This document shows, one piece after another, positions 52,815 to 64,000 of a DNA stretch of 64,000 nt (positions within the stretch are counted from its first letter, which is position 1; the number at the start of each line of letters is the position of its first letter). Origin of the DNA: Bolinopsis microptera. Lineage: Eukaryota; Ctenophora; Tentaculata; Lobata; Bolinopsidae. The DNA is taken from positions 3,066,175-3,130,174 of the forward strand of contig NC_087078.1 in assembly GCF_026151205.1 (NCBI RefSeq). Direction: 5' to 3'. Position numbers and translations under genes: made by a program. Under the pieces are notes generated by a model. It ran no database searches, was not told the DNA's origin, and worked only from the letters and a program-made list of their open reading frames with translations.

Positions 52815-55800
52815 CTGATGATGATCAGGAACGCATGACGTATAAATATCATCACGACGATTATTGGTCACTCGAAATAGACCCGTTAAGAATGCAATGT
52901 AAGTGCGATGGTTTTTTCTGTGCATTTGTTACCTGTTACTAATTAATCCACAGGATCAAAATGTTTATTGTATCGATAAAAATGGATTTTAAGGCATAAG
53001 GAAGCATTGTTGAGTTCTGAAACCAAGTTTAATCGATTTCTCGTGCAATTTTAGGTCAGGAGTGGTCATCAAAATAAATTTTGAACAAAGTCGATATTTT
53101 GGTAAATTTCTAGCTTTCTGTCAGAAAATAAATCTTCGTTCTATTAGGGGTAATTGGATGTAACTACAGTACAGCTGTACTTACACCCACTTTCACAAGC
53201 ATGCAAGCTCACCTGGTCCAAAGAGCGGGAAACGGAGAACGAGCTCTGATGACGTCATAGTCACGTGACCTCAGGCTCATAATCACGTGACCTCAGACCC
53301 AATCAATTGGGTTCTGGCCTGTTCAGCCCCCTGTCACCCGATCTTGAGGTGACGTACGGCAACTCGTTAACCCAATCGATGTCTGGAAGGCTGCAAATTT
53401 TCACATGCCAAACTCACAACGGTTTTTCGGAGTTGTGCGAGATGACGACACATAGAGGCCGCAGAATTATGAGGACTACCAGATCCTGGTGGAACCTAAG
53501 CGATCCATGATATCACGACAGGCCCTACCGATACCACTGAATATAGAAATTCACTTAAAAACACCATCGACAACATTACCAGTGAAACGATCACCTGCTA
53601 CACTGACGGGTCACTCACAGACTCAGGATGCGGGGTTGGCTATATCATCACAACTGACAACAATAACACCACCCTTGAAGAAAGATCATTCAAGCTCCCT
53701 GATTATTGCACTGTTTACCAAACAGAGCTTACCGCCATCATTGAAGCTTGCAAATATCTTTCTACCTATACCAACACACATATCATCATATGGTCTGACA
53801 GTCTCTCATCTATACAAGCTATCTCTGCGCTTTCAACGCGAAGTAGAACTACAAGAGACTGTTACGACTCTCTTAATGCACTCGGATCCAACAACACGCT
53901 AGAGATACGATGGATTGCAGCACACATCGGATTGTGGGGGAACGAAAAAGCAGATGAGCTGGCCAAGCTTGGTACAACCAGTGAATCCACTTTGAAGTGT
54001 CCAATTCCACAATCCTACATCAAGCGTCAAATCGACAACAAAGTCAACAGACTGAATCAGGAAACTTGGTTAACTGACGGTCCCAGACACACCAAACTGA
54101 CACTCGGCCACAAGCATGCCAAAATCATCAAAAACCTCAACACTACACTCAGCAAAAACAGACAAGATTACAGAACTGCAGTTCACCTCATCACGGGTCA
54201 CTGCGGCTTAAACAAACACCTTCACACCATTTGCAAATCAAACACCAGTGCTTGTCCTATGTGCGGCGATGGAGAGGAAACTGTCTCACACTTCCTTGGA
54301 CAGTGTCCAGCTATTGCCCAAATTAGAGGTCAATATTTCCAGGACTACTACCTCTCTGTCAATGACATATTCGACAACCAACACATCACCACAATTGTCA
54401 ATTTCGCAAACCGCACCAAACGCTTAATTGTGCCGGAAGAGCTGGATCAGACCGGGGTGACTTAAAGTATTAGCTCATATGCTGTCTCGTCTCGTTTTAC
54501 TTTTCCAAACCCAGCTGGCATTTAAGCGTATCATTTTGACTCATATATCATCTTACACCATCCTCCACCAATCACTCTGATTTCACCGGCAACCTTCCCC
54601 AAGGTTGCCACAACCCAGAGGTAGGCAGAGCATCTCAATGCTATCCTCTCGTGGGCTATCTTGGCCCAGCCTCTCTTAAAAAAAAAAAAAAAAAAAATAC
54701 GATTGTAAAACAACTAAATATATTGGTACTCGAAACTTCTACCACGCGTCGCGTGTACACTGTACATTTCACAGTACAAGGACTGTTCATGGAAATCTAC
54801 GTTATTGTAAGTCAAAACAGGAAGTTCGCTGTTCCCATAAACATGCTTCAACAAGTCTGTTGAAGTATATTTCCGATGTTATGTCTGCTGAAAGTTAGTA
54901 AAATTTAACATTCTGTATTGCTCGTTATTTATTTATTTATACAAAAATATTATAGTTTTATTCTTTATCTTTACCCCAAATCCAATAAATATCTGAGATC
55001 ATGCGAGAAATCCTGAGCTGATTACTTTTTTAAAAAAACATTTTCCATGTTTTTTTTTGAAAAATTGACTAACGAACTCCAACGAACTCTAACGAACTCC
55101 AAATTTTGAACGAACTCCACGAACTCTACGCCAAAAATCAACGAACTCCGCATCTATGATGTTGCGAACGTTAAAATCTTTTAGCGAACGCGTTCACAAA
55201 CTATTTTTAGTGGTCTGTACCTAATTAATGACGGCTAAACTAGGTAAATTTGCGCATGAACCTATCAATATAGGGACTGATGAAATCAAGGCAGTTAGTG
55301 GCACGAAAGGATTAGTGATTTCATAAATCAGTAGTCAATGACTAGACAGGGTTATTGAAAATTACAAAGAATAAAATGGCGTCTGGACTTGGGACCAGCT
55401 CATAGCACAGTTCATTAATGCAGTCTGAAAACCATTCTGCTAGCTAAAAGTAAAAAATGATTTTGTTAGGTAAAACGTACTGAAAATTAAAATTAAGATT
55501 AAAAATTGAAAACGAACTGAACTAAAAAAAAGAATGACACGTCATGCTAAAATACATATTCCGAAGTAAAATTAATCCCAAATTTTCCCCAAATGTTAAA
55601 ATACTTGTCGACAAAGATTTCAAACCGTTTGCGCAAGGTGCAGCAATATTAAAACTTTGTCGTGCAAGTTTACGAACTAAATTTTTACAATCCAAAATAA
55701 AACTGTTATAAGAACTATTAATACGAGCTAAACGAACTAACTGACTAATAAATTTACCATAATACTGGCTTTTGGGATTATTCCCATCTAATAGGGATAA

Positions 55801-56945
55801 TTAATGACATCAAAATTATAATCGTTCCTCTTGTCGTAAAGTTTTAAAAAAAATTTTCCCTTATAAATATTGATAGTGATAGTAAGACTAATATCTAAAA
55901 AGTCAGTTTCACGAACTGAAGTATTATTTTTATTCATAATCATCTCTGGAGGATATATTTCACTTAAAACTCGTTCTAATAGACCAAAATCATATAATTA
56001 TATAAGACCATACCATGAAGATTATACTTTTCCGAGCCACCGTTGAGCCTATATTGTTCTAAATCTATGGCTGAGACCCATTGGATATCGGTTAGTTGCT
56101 GTTTGATAACTATAAGCGTATCAATGGTTGTTACAGTAGGTCCTCAACAGTTGAATACCATCCCCAAGCCAACAGTGATGATTAGTCGAAGCATAATGAA
56201 ACTAGCCAAGTATTTAGCGAGACAAATGATGAACTGGCCGATCAAGCACTTTTTGGGATTCCCAGCATAAAATAACAACACCTGTTTCCAAACAGTTAAA
56301 GTTAAAGATTATAAACTTACCGTTGCCTAATTCTGAGAACATGGAACGCACACGTGCCAATATGATTTTACGCGCGAATTACCCAGAATTAACTGAAACT
56401 GAATGCTGAAAGAGAATCTTATCAGTTATCGGCTATCGCGTCGCGCGGGGAATAATTTTGGTCACGTTCATCATTTTGTGTTCCCTTTTAAATACAATTA
56501 CCAGTGCAGAGAGTGGTTTCAGAAACGCAAATTCAACTTGCAAAGATCAATTTACCTGGGTACGGTACCTCGCTCAGGCTTTTGCATTTATTAAGTTAAA
56601 CACATTGATTTAACATTGAACATATTATGGCGATTAAAAATATGTCTATAGCAGATAGGGCGGAATGACAGGTTTAGCAACGCCCAGGAATTATAAGCAG
56701 CAAATTCTGCTACTGCTAGTGCTATCACGGAGAATCAAAGCAAATATTATAGTGGTACCGTGGCATGTCCATTCTTGGTCAGCGTTGTATAGGTTGCATG
56801 GATTAGGATAAGTTCCTGCTTGCTGTTGGCGTTGCTGCGGTGAGGCTGGCTGGAACAATTGTCGGAGAACTCTTTGGCTTCGTTCTCTCTTCACTTCTTT
56901 CTCCGCACAAAACTGTTTAATCCGTGGGAGGCCCTGTTTTAACGT
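52784..56945 (+). repeat. Inverted duplication 2, right arm
   Basis: Partner of 47620-51469 with a 1.3-kb spacer between them. It carries the longer LINE piece (to about 54697) and a segment at about 55260-56030 not present on the left. Otherwise non-coding. It includes the first about 30 bp of the spacer gene's 5'-most visible exon. Confidence 0.85.
53500..54465 (+). CDS. C-terminal fragment of an I/Jockey-type LINE: RNase H and zinc knuckle
   Basis: The open frame begins after a stop at 53497-53499 and contains no ATG, so it is a truncated fragment. RNase H catalytic residues are all present: Asp in CYTDGSLTDSGCG, Glu in YQTELTAIIEA, Asp in IIWSDSLSS, and His/Asp in AAHIGLWGNEKADELAKLG. 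A CPMCGDGEETVSHFLGQC knuckle follows. A poly-A run at about 54679-54697 marks the element's 3' end. LINEs of the I group and some relatives carry RNase H. The RT itself is absent. Confidence 0.88.
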   Translation, partial: AIHDITTGPTDTTEYRNSLKNTIDNITSETITCYTDGSLTDSGCGVGYIITTDNNNTTLEERSFKLPDYCTVYQTELTAIIEACKYLSTYTNTHIIIWSDSLSSIQAISALSTRSRTTRDCYDSLNALGSNNTLEIRWIAAHIGLWGNEKADELAKLGTTSESTLKCPIPQSYIKRQIDNKVNRLNQETWLTDGPRHTKLTLGHKHAKIIKNLNTTLSKNRQDYRTAVHLITGHCGLNKHLHTICKSNTSACPMCGDGEETVSHFLGQCPAIAQIRGQYFQDYYLSVNDIFDNQHITTIVNFANRTKRLIVPEELDQTGVT

Positions 56946-58150
56946 TCCTTATGTTCCAAGCGTTAAAATCTTTTAGCGAACGCGTTCACAAACTATTTTT
57001 AGTGAACGTTCCGTACGAATTCACTACAAGTACAACTAAGCTATAAGGGCAAAATCATCGATTAGAGGCTTTTATCTTAAAGAGTGAACCGGAACGTGAA
57101 ACAGATCCTATTGCACGGTGGAGAACCAAACTAGCAACTTTTCTATTATGAATACGTTCAGTAGGTGAAATTTATTGTTATTAATTTTTACCTGTCAGAT
57201 ACGTAAAATAACAAAGTAATCTCTCCGTTAGGCGTTCGGGTAGGAGAAATAAGCAAGCTGATAAGAGACAATAAAATTACAAACGTATGCAATTAGTGTG
57301 TGGCGTGAGGTATATTTACTTTAATTTTTAGTGCCGACTTTAGCTTCAATGATATCACCGCGCACCGTTAACATACTCATAGTCTGGACAGCACCCTTCT
57401 AAATCCGAAAAGTGTCATACTTGTAGTAAATATTTGGTAGAATTCGGTCCAGGACAAGCTATTAAATTTTTTGCTGCGCTCCGGTCTATCACAGCAGTTT
57501 TCCTAATACCGTAGAGAAGTTTTTTTTATTAACAAATAAAACTCGATTACTAGACTCCTAGCCTGATACGAACTAAATTAAAAATCGCTCATAATGAACT
57601 TATCATCTTATCATAATGCATAAATAAAAATAAATGCTGTTAGCTGTGAGCTTTTGCTGGTCCCATGAATATAATTCAATGGATATGATATAATATAAAT
57701 ATTCATATACTTGCACATTTACGAGTCTTCTGAATCTATTATATTACATAATACACGACTTCTCATTTCATAATTCATATCAAACATTTATATACTCATG
57801 CAGCGAGAACAAAATATTTAGTGTCGAAACTAACACAAGCAGTCATATTGCCGTGTTGTAAAACGGCCGACCGTTTACTACAAGTTAAGTCAAGTCAAAT
57901 CAAATCAAAACATAGTTTTAAAAAACGTATACGCTATCTGCAACATTTGACATCTATAAAAAAGCACAACGTGCACAGTCTGGTTTAGTCAACAATGTTA
58001 CCTGGGAACCTCAGGCCATCATGTTCATTAATGAATAGAGATTCGGCGGAATGACAGGCTGAGCGCTGCCCTATAATCAACAATGCAGCTCTAAACGCTG
58101 CGGACTTGCTATTATAAAAATTGATGAGCGCTCGATTTGAAATCCCGACG
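56946..58150. other. Gene-free stretch
   Basis: AT-rich, with short blocks such as AAATCTTTTAGCGAACGCGT near 56967 that also occur near 55178, indicating another short repeat. No gene seen. Confidence 0.45.
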
Positions 58151-58154
58151 CGCA

Positions 58155-58400
58155 TAAAAACTGCCACTAACTGCTACTAACTGCCACTAACTGCCACTAA
58201 CTGCCACTAACTGCTGCTGTCGCGCGCAAATGCGTGGGCGCGATTGTAGCAGTTAGTGGCAGTTAGTGGCAGTTTGTGGCAGTTTGTAGCAGTTAGTGGC
58301 AGTTTGTGGCAGTTAGTGGCAGTTTGTGGCAGTTAGTGGCAGTTTGTGGCAGTTAGTGGCAGTTTGTAGCAGTTAGTGACAGTTTCTTTGCACTTAGCTC
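58155..58400. repeat. Palindromic minisatellite, copy 2
   Basis: Five or six units of CTGCCACTAA type, a CG-rich centre (GTCGCGCGCAAATGCGTGGG), then about fourteen units in the other orientation, with flank TTTCTTTGCACTTAGCTCCT. It is the inverted counterpart of 46840-47105. Confidence 0.85.
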
Positions 58401-58488
58401 CTCCTGTGACGAGTGGGCAACTCCCCCTGTATCGTAAAAACTTTATTATTTGCTACACGTTGTATACCTCTCGTGCACGCAAAGCGGG

Positions 58489-59937
58489 CTAATATTAAAT
58501 ACTAGTGGACTCTATGCAGCTCTCCCAGCACCCCTAATTTTACTGATCTGGAGGTCACATTTTATTGAGCCAGTACAGGCTAATATTAAATACTAGTGGA
58601 CTCTATGCAGCTCTCCCAGCGCCCCTAATTTTACTGATCTGGAGGTCACATTTTATTGAGCCAGTACAGGCTAATTTTAAATACTAGTGGACTCTATGCA
58701 GCTCTCCCAGCACCCCTAATTTTACTGATGTGGAGGTCACATTTTATTGAGCCAGTACAGGCTAATATTAAATACTAGTGGACTCTATGCAGCTCTCCCA
58801 GCACCCCTAATTTTACTGATCTGGAGGTCACATTTTATTGAGCCAGTACAGGCTAATATTAAATACTAGTGGACTCTGTGCAGCTCTCCCAGCACCCCTA
58901 ATTTTACTGATCTGGAGGTCACATTTTATTGAGCCAGTACAGGCTAATATTAAATACTAGTGGACTCTATGCAGCTCTCCCAGCGCCCCTAATTTTACTG
59001 ATCTGGAGGTCACATTTTATTGAGCCAGTACAGGCTAATATTAAATACTAGTGGACTCTATGCAGCTCTCCCAGCACCCCTAATTTTACTGATCTGGAGG
59101 TCACATTTTATTGAGCCAGTACAGGCTAATATTAAATACTAGTGGACTCTATGCAGCTCTCCCAGCACCCCTAATTTTACTGATCTGGAGGTCACATTTT
59201 ATTGAGCCAGTACAGGCTAATATTAAATACTAGTGGACTCTATGCAGCTCTCCCAGCGCCCCTAATTTTACTGATCTGGAGGTCACATTTTATTGAGCCA
59301 GTACAGGCTAATATTAAATACTAGTGGACTCTATGCAGCTCTCCCAGCGCCCCTAATTTTACTGATCTGGAGGTCACATTTTATTGAGCCAGTACAGGCT
59401 AATATTAAATACTAGTGGACTCTATGCAGCTCTCCCAGCACCCCTAATTTTACTGATCTGGAGGTCACATTTTATTGAGCCAGTACAGGCTAATATTAAA
59501 TACTAGTGGACTCTATGCAGCTCTCCCAGCGCCCCTAATTTTACTGATCTGGAGGTCACATTTTATTGAGCCAGTACAGGCTAATATTAAATACTAGTGG
59601 ACTCTATGCAGCTCTCCCAGCACCCCTAATTTTACTGATCTGGAGGTCACATTTTATTGAGCCAGTACAGGCTAATATTAAATACTAGTGGACTCTATGC
59701 AGCTCTCCCAGCGCCCCTAATTTTACTGATCTGGAGGTCACATTTTATTGAGCCAGTACAGGCTAATATTAAATACTAGTGGACTCTATGCAGCTCTCCC
59801 AGCGCCCCTAATTTTACTGATCTGGAGGTCACATTTTATTGAGCCAGTACAGGCTAATATTAAATACTAGTGGGCTCTATGCAGCTCTCCCAGCACCCCT
59901 AATTTTACTGATCTGGAGGTCACATTTTATTGAGCCT
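58489..59937. repeat. 91-bp satellite, about 16 units
   Basis: AATATTAAATACTAGTGGAC recurs every 91 bp from 58491 to 59856. Units differ at only a few positions (for example CAGCACCCC or CAGCGCCCC). The array starts within a unit after GCAAAGCGGG and ends at GAGCC. High homogeneity indicates recent expansion. No coding capacity. Confidence 0.95.
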
Positions 59938-60395
59938 ATGCAGTATATGCAATTCTGTTTTAGACAGTCAATTTATTTAAAAAAGGTCTCACCCTCTAAA
60001 AAACTTCCGTTGGAAATGTTTCTATTAATTTCACATTGGAAAACTTTTCATTGTGTTTGACCTCAACTTAGATGTATTTGTTTTTTTTACTATTTTTAGC
60101 AACTCCAATTCTCTTTTGTAGAGCTGATTCTTGTTATATAGAAGTACACTCGATACAGTTATCTTATCCCAGTGACATAAATTTAAAAAGGGACTAGGAA
60201 TCCAGTCTGGAAAGAAAAAACGGCTACCATATATTTTTAAAACGACTACCATAAATTTTTCGGCCGCTCCGCGGCCGGATAACGATTTCATTTTACTTTG
60301 CTAGTTATATTACAGAGGTTTAGTTATTCATTAGTATAGTTATTAATTCATTAGTATAGTTATTCATAATTGCCAAAAGATTGTGAAAAAATTCC
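59938..60395. other. Gene-free stretch after the satellite
   Basis: AT-rich; a small GC palindrome CGGCCGCTCCGCGGCCG at about 60260. No gene seen. Confidence 0.4.
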
Positions 60396-60463
60396 TTTCC
60401 GGGTCTCGAACTCGCGATCTGCTAATGTAGTACCGACGGTTTAACCGACTAGGCTACGATTCC
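60396..60463 (-). other. tRNA-like relic (SINE head)
   Basis: On the minus strand: A-box TAGCCTAGTCGG and B-box-like GAGTTCGAGACCC at the right spacing. The acceptor ends and T stem do not pair, so it is not a functional tRNA. GAGTTCGAGACCC is shared with the element at 24254-24266, suggesting related SINE heads. Confidence 0.6.
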
Positions 60464-62040
60464 ATGTACGCTTTTGTAATATTTACATATAGATCTTCGC
60501 GCGTTCCTGCAACTACCATACTACCATACTACCAAACAGTCCATACTACCATACTGGTAGTAGGAAAATCTTGGATCCTGACAGGAATATCTTGGATTAT
60601 TTGGTAACGCGCAAGTTAAGCGCAAGAACTAGGAATCTGCTGGGAATCTGGCATTTGCGCTTGATTCGAACATCTTCTCGGATAAATATAGAATTAAAGT
60701 ACAGTGCGCGGCGTTACAGTGTGTAACAACCGAGAGCGACTATTTTAAAGTTGATTTAATAATTTTGTTGACAAAAATTAGTCGGCGTGGCTATGGAAAT
60801 TAATATGGCTAGGAATTAGATTCTTAGATTCCTCACTTTATGTCACTGGGTATCTTATATAATATGAAAATATATTGAACAGCCAAACTACTGGTATATC
60901 TTTATATTGGGAAGAAAAATAATACAAGTTCTAGTATTCTTTTAAAAATAGCCGTTCATAACATTTACTTCATTTTAGGTATGTGTGTGTGAAACATCAG
61001 AACTGAATAATGGACCAGAGAATTCAGAGATCTTTGGTTACCTGTTTCCGGTTTCGTCGGTTCACACTTCACATTGCTGCGTTCCTGACCTAGCTTCGCC
61101 TGCATCAGTAGATCATATTATAATATGCATTATAGACTATAGTTATACAGCTTGAATTTGAAAGAGCTACATGGTTGTTGTTTCGAGTGCTTTTTCATCT
61201 GCTGTGATGAATTGGCAGACAGCATCAACGGTTACCAACATAATAGGTGCATTGCAAGTTGTGCAATGCTGAATGCATACGTTTCGTCAGTGACTTCCTT
61301 CTGCCTCATTGATGCGAAACTGATAATAAACATGCAAGAGAATACAGCTATAGTTACTCTGGACTGCCATGATAGAAACATTGAAACAAATATTGACTGG
61401 CTTTAGGTATGTGAGACGTAAGTATTGAAACCTCAAATTGTTATGATCAGGTTCAACATACTTGCTATGATCCTTTATATAATATCAATATATTATATAA
61501 AATATAATATATTACATTGTATATTAATCTTGATATAAAATCTTCGCTTTTTGATGATTGTAAGATGTTCTGTTTCGTTGTAACCTTGTCCCCTACATAA
61601 TTATACTAGAAAACCCGTGGTCACAGGGAGGAAGCTAATACTATTCTTTGGTAGTCAGTTTCTATCGCATCAAAAAAATATTCATCACAACCGAAGATAC
61701 AGCCAATTAAAATATAGCTCGCACTTAACACCACGTAATAACAAAAACCGATCAAAATGCCTCTCTCAAATCCTTGCACGTGCACGTGGGAACAACAATC
61801 TTCGTTACCATGGTTACTATGCAACTTCCTATTTCTCATCTAATTTGCACGTGGGCGGTCGTACAGACAGAAACAATTCTCTGAACTATAGTAGAGATAA
61901 TAGTACATCATTACTTCCATTTTTCAGGTTTTTATTGGTGTTGCAAACGATGTAACGATCACTAAATTCTGTGCCTATGTGAGATTTGTTGGTTCATCGA
62001 ATAACATCAAAGTTACAGTGTGAGTAATTCAACTATCATG
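60464..62040. other. Mostly non-coding stretch
   Basis: Tandem CTACCATACTACCA-type repeat near 60514-60552. A short Cys-rich frame at 61152-61406 ends in CTTTAGGTATGT, which could be a donor, but there is no matching family or partner exon. AT palindromes lie near 61480-61520. No gene can be supported. Confidence 0.4.
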
Positions 62041-62044
62041 CACT

Positions 62045-63450
62045 TCATATTTTATGTCCCCCTACTCATTGTTCACTCTCTGTCTTCATCAGTGTTACTC
62101 TACATTTCTCTCAGCAGTTATTCTTCCACTCAGTATTAACTCTAGCTCTCTGTCTTCGTCAGTGTTACTCTATATTTCCCTCAGTAGTTATTCTCCCAAT
62201 CAGTGTTAACTCTCTATCTTCATCAGTGTTACTCTAGACATTTCCTTCAGAAGTTAATCTCCCACTCGACTCAGTATTAACTCTCTGTCTTCGTGAGTGT
62301 TACTCTATTATATTTCCCTCAGTAGCTACTCTCCCACTCAGTATTAACTCTCTGTCTTCATCAGTGTTATTCTACATTTCCCTCAGTATAGTTACTCTCA
62401 CACTGAGAGTTAACTCTCTGTCTCTATCAGTGTAACTCTACATTTCTCTCAGTAGTTACTCTTTCACTCAGTTTTAACTCTCTGTCGTCATCAGTGTTAC
62501 TCTACATTTCTCTCATCTTAGTTATTCTCCCACTCAGTATTAACTCTCTGTCTTCGTCAGTGTTACTCTATATTTCCCTCAGTAGTTACTATCACACTGA
62601 GAGTTAACTCTCTGTCTTTGTCAGTGTTACTCTATATTTTGCTCAGTAGTTATTCTCCCACTCAGTATTAACTCTCTGTCTTCGTCAGTATTACTCTACA
62701 TTTCCCTCAGTAGTTATTCTCCCACTCAGTATTAACTCTCTGTCTTCGTGAGTGTTACTCTATTATATTTCCCTCAGTAGCTACTCTCCCACTCAGTATT
62801 AACTCTCTGTCTTCATCAGTGTTATTCTACATTTCCCTCAGTACTCAGTAGTTACTCTCACACTGAGAGTTAACTCTCTGTTAACTTCTCTGTCTTTCCC
62901 TCAGTAGTTATTCTCCCAATCAGTGTTAACTCTCTATCTTCATCAGTGTTACTCTAGACATTTCCTTCAGAAGTTATTCCCTCACTCAGTATTAACTCTC
63001 TGTCTTTGTCAGTGATACTCTACATTTCCCTCATGCTCAGTAGTTATTCTCCCACTAAGTATTAACTCTCTGTCTTCGTCAGTGTTATTCTATATTTCCC
63101 TCAGTAGCTACTCTCCCACTCAGTATTAACTCTCTGTCTTCATCAGTGTTATTCTACATTTCCCTCAGTACTCAGTAGTTACTCTCACACTGAGAGTTAA
63201 CTCTCTGTTAACTTCTCTGTCTTTCCCTCAGTAGTTATTCTCCCAATCAGTGTTAACTCTCTATCTTCATCAGTGTTACTCTAGACATTTCCTTCAGAAG
63301 TTATTCTCCCACTCAGTATTAACTCTCTATCTTCGTCAGTGATACTAGATACATTTCCCTCATGCTCAGTAGTTACTCTCCCATTTAGTGGTAACTCTCT
63401 GTCTTCATCAGTGTTACTCTACGTTTCCCTCATTAATTACTCTTCCACTC
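62045..63450. repeat. Degenerate minisatellite of about 62-66 bp units
   Basis: More than twenty irregular units built from ACTCAGTATTAACTCTCTGT, CTTCGTCAGTGTTACTCTA and ATTTCCCTCAGTAGTTATTC blocks. Larger blocks of several units are themselves repeated (for example the stretch near 62860-62970 and near 63180-63290), indicating higher-order duplication. Confidence 0.9.
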
Positions 63451-63695
63451 AAACTTCTCTGGGATTGGTGGAAAAAGAAGAGAAAACTTCGACTGAAATA
63501 CGATAAGGGTGAGTTAAAAGTTTCAAACCCGCTTAAAACGACGACACTAACTTGGTGCTATATCACTACATAATATGTGCAAGGCAAATTTCTGGAGAAT
63601 CGAGTATTTTTTTGTAATAATTTGAATTATAAAGCGACAAAATATTATGTGTTCTCTCTTGGTTTGATTTTTTGAACAACAGCCAGTAATTTTAG

Positions 63696-63898
63696 AAGGT
63701 AAACGGTCAAGCAAAGTGTGCAAGGTCGTTGATGGAGTATTCTATGTGAAATCCTCTCACCGGTCTGAGCCCCACCAACTGAACATCAGAGGACCAACTT
63801 GCACCTGCAGACATATTTTTCAAGCTATTGATGATGGTTTAATGAAATGCAATGGGAGGACCTACCTGAAGATTACAGAAACATACTGTTCTTCGTAA
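63696..63898 (+). CDS. Possible terminal exon with a CxC-H motif, unknown gene
   Basis: Follows TAATTTTAG and is open for about 67 codons to a TAA at 63896-63898: KVVDGVFYVKSS, then TCTCRHIFQAIDDG. The V-x-S-S ... CTC arrangement resembles the start of SWIM-type zinc-binding modules, but the second half (C-x-H) is not clear. No partner exon was identified; a short candidate ending in AAGG/GTGAGT near 63508 does not join convincingly. Confidence 0.35.
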
Positions 63899-64000
63899 AA
63901 GATAAAGGTCTGTTAAATTGATCTGTATGCATGTTTACATTCCAATTTGAATAGACAAGACAAAATTGAGGTTCATAACTCGTTCATGTGCTATGGCAGT

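Noticed and set aside
53307-53510. 67-residue frame identical in both arms of inverted duplication 2
   Set aside because: It has no conserved domain, is copied only because the arms are nearly identical, and overlaps the LINE start region.
61152-61406. Cys-rich 84-codon frame ending at a possible donor
   Set aside because: No acceptor, no recognisable family and no partner exon; too weak to call.

Overview
The window looks like AT-rich metazoan (invertebrate) nuclear DNA. Host genes have short exons with GT/AG introns in consistent phases (a PIH1D1 homologue, an SRCR receptor, a coiled-coil protein) or are single-exon (a THG1L homologue, a histamine N-methyltransferase-like enzyme). Between them lie several non-LTR retrotransposon clades, tRNA-derived SINE-like units, foldback elements, minisatellites and a 91-bp satellite. 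The mixture would suit a cnidarian or another marine invertebrate, but nothing in the sequence fixes the phylum.

Layout. 1-6.6 kb: an almost full-length APE-type LINE, broken by one A-run indel and one 32-bp duplication. 6.9-29.4 kb: a large inverted duplication (arms about 6.87-12.06 and 21.17-29.39 kb) around a 9-kb spacer that holds the methyltransferase gene and an R2-like LINE fragment. The right arm carries exons 4-7 of a seven-exon coiled-coil gene whose exons 1-3 lie outside it at 31.2-32.2 kb. The left arm carries a decaying copy of exons 4-7. An SRCR-domain receptor gene sits on the opposite strand inside intron 3 of the coiled-coil gene. 32.2-35.4 kb: transposon debris and a pair of hairpin elements. 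35.5-41.3 kb: PIH1D1 and THG1L homologues, both on the minus strand. 41.5-42.3 kb: a TTAA-flanked palindromic MITE. 43.7-45.2 kb: an R2-like LINE ORF. 46.8-58.4 kb: a second inverted duplication around a small three-exon gene, with palindromic minisatellites outside both arms. 58.5-59.9 kb: 91-bp satellite. 62.0-63.45 kb: a degenerate minisatellite. About 63.7 kb: a possible terminal exon.

The most striking observation is in the PIH1D1 homologue. The 5' splice site of intron 5 has been amplified into a 27-bp minisatellite of roughly 28-30 units. Most units carry their own donor. About 20 of them stay open in the exon's reading frame, so use of a downstream donor would add whole 9-residue blocks to the protein. 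The same gene has its start-codon region duplicated twice upstream as identical 5-codon uORFs, and a foldback transposon with about 13 copies of one motif sits in its first intron. PIH1D1 is a subunit of the R2TP chaperone complex. THG1L adds the essential G-1 to tRNA-His. Apart from being adjacent on the same strand, the host genes do not form a recognisable pathway.
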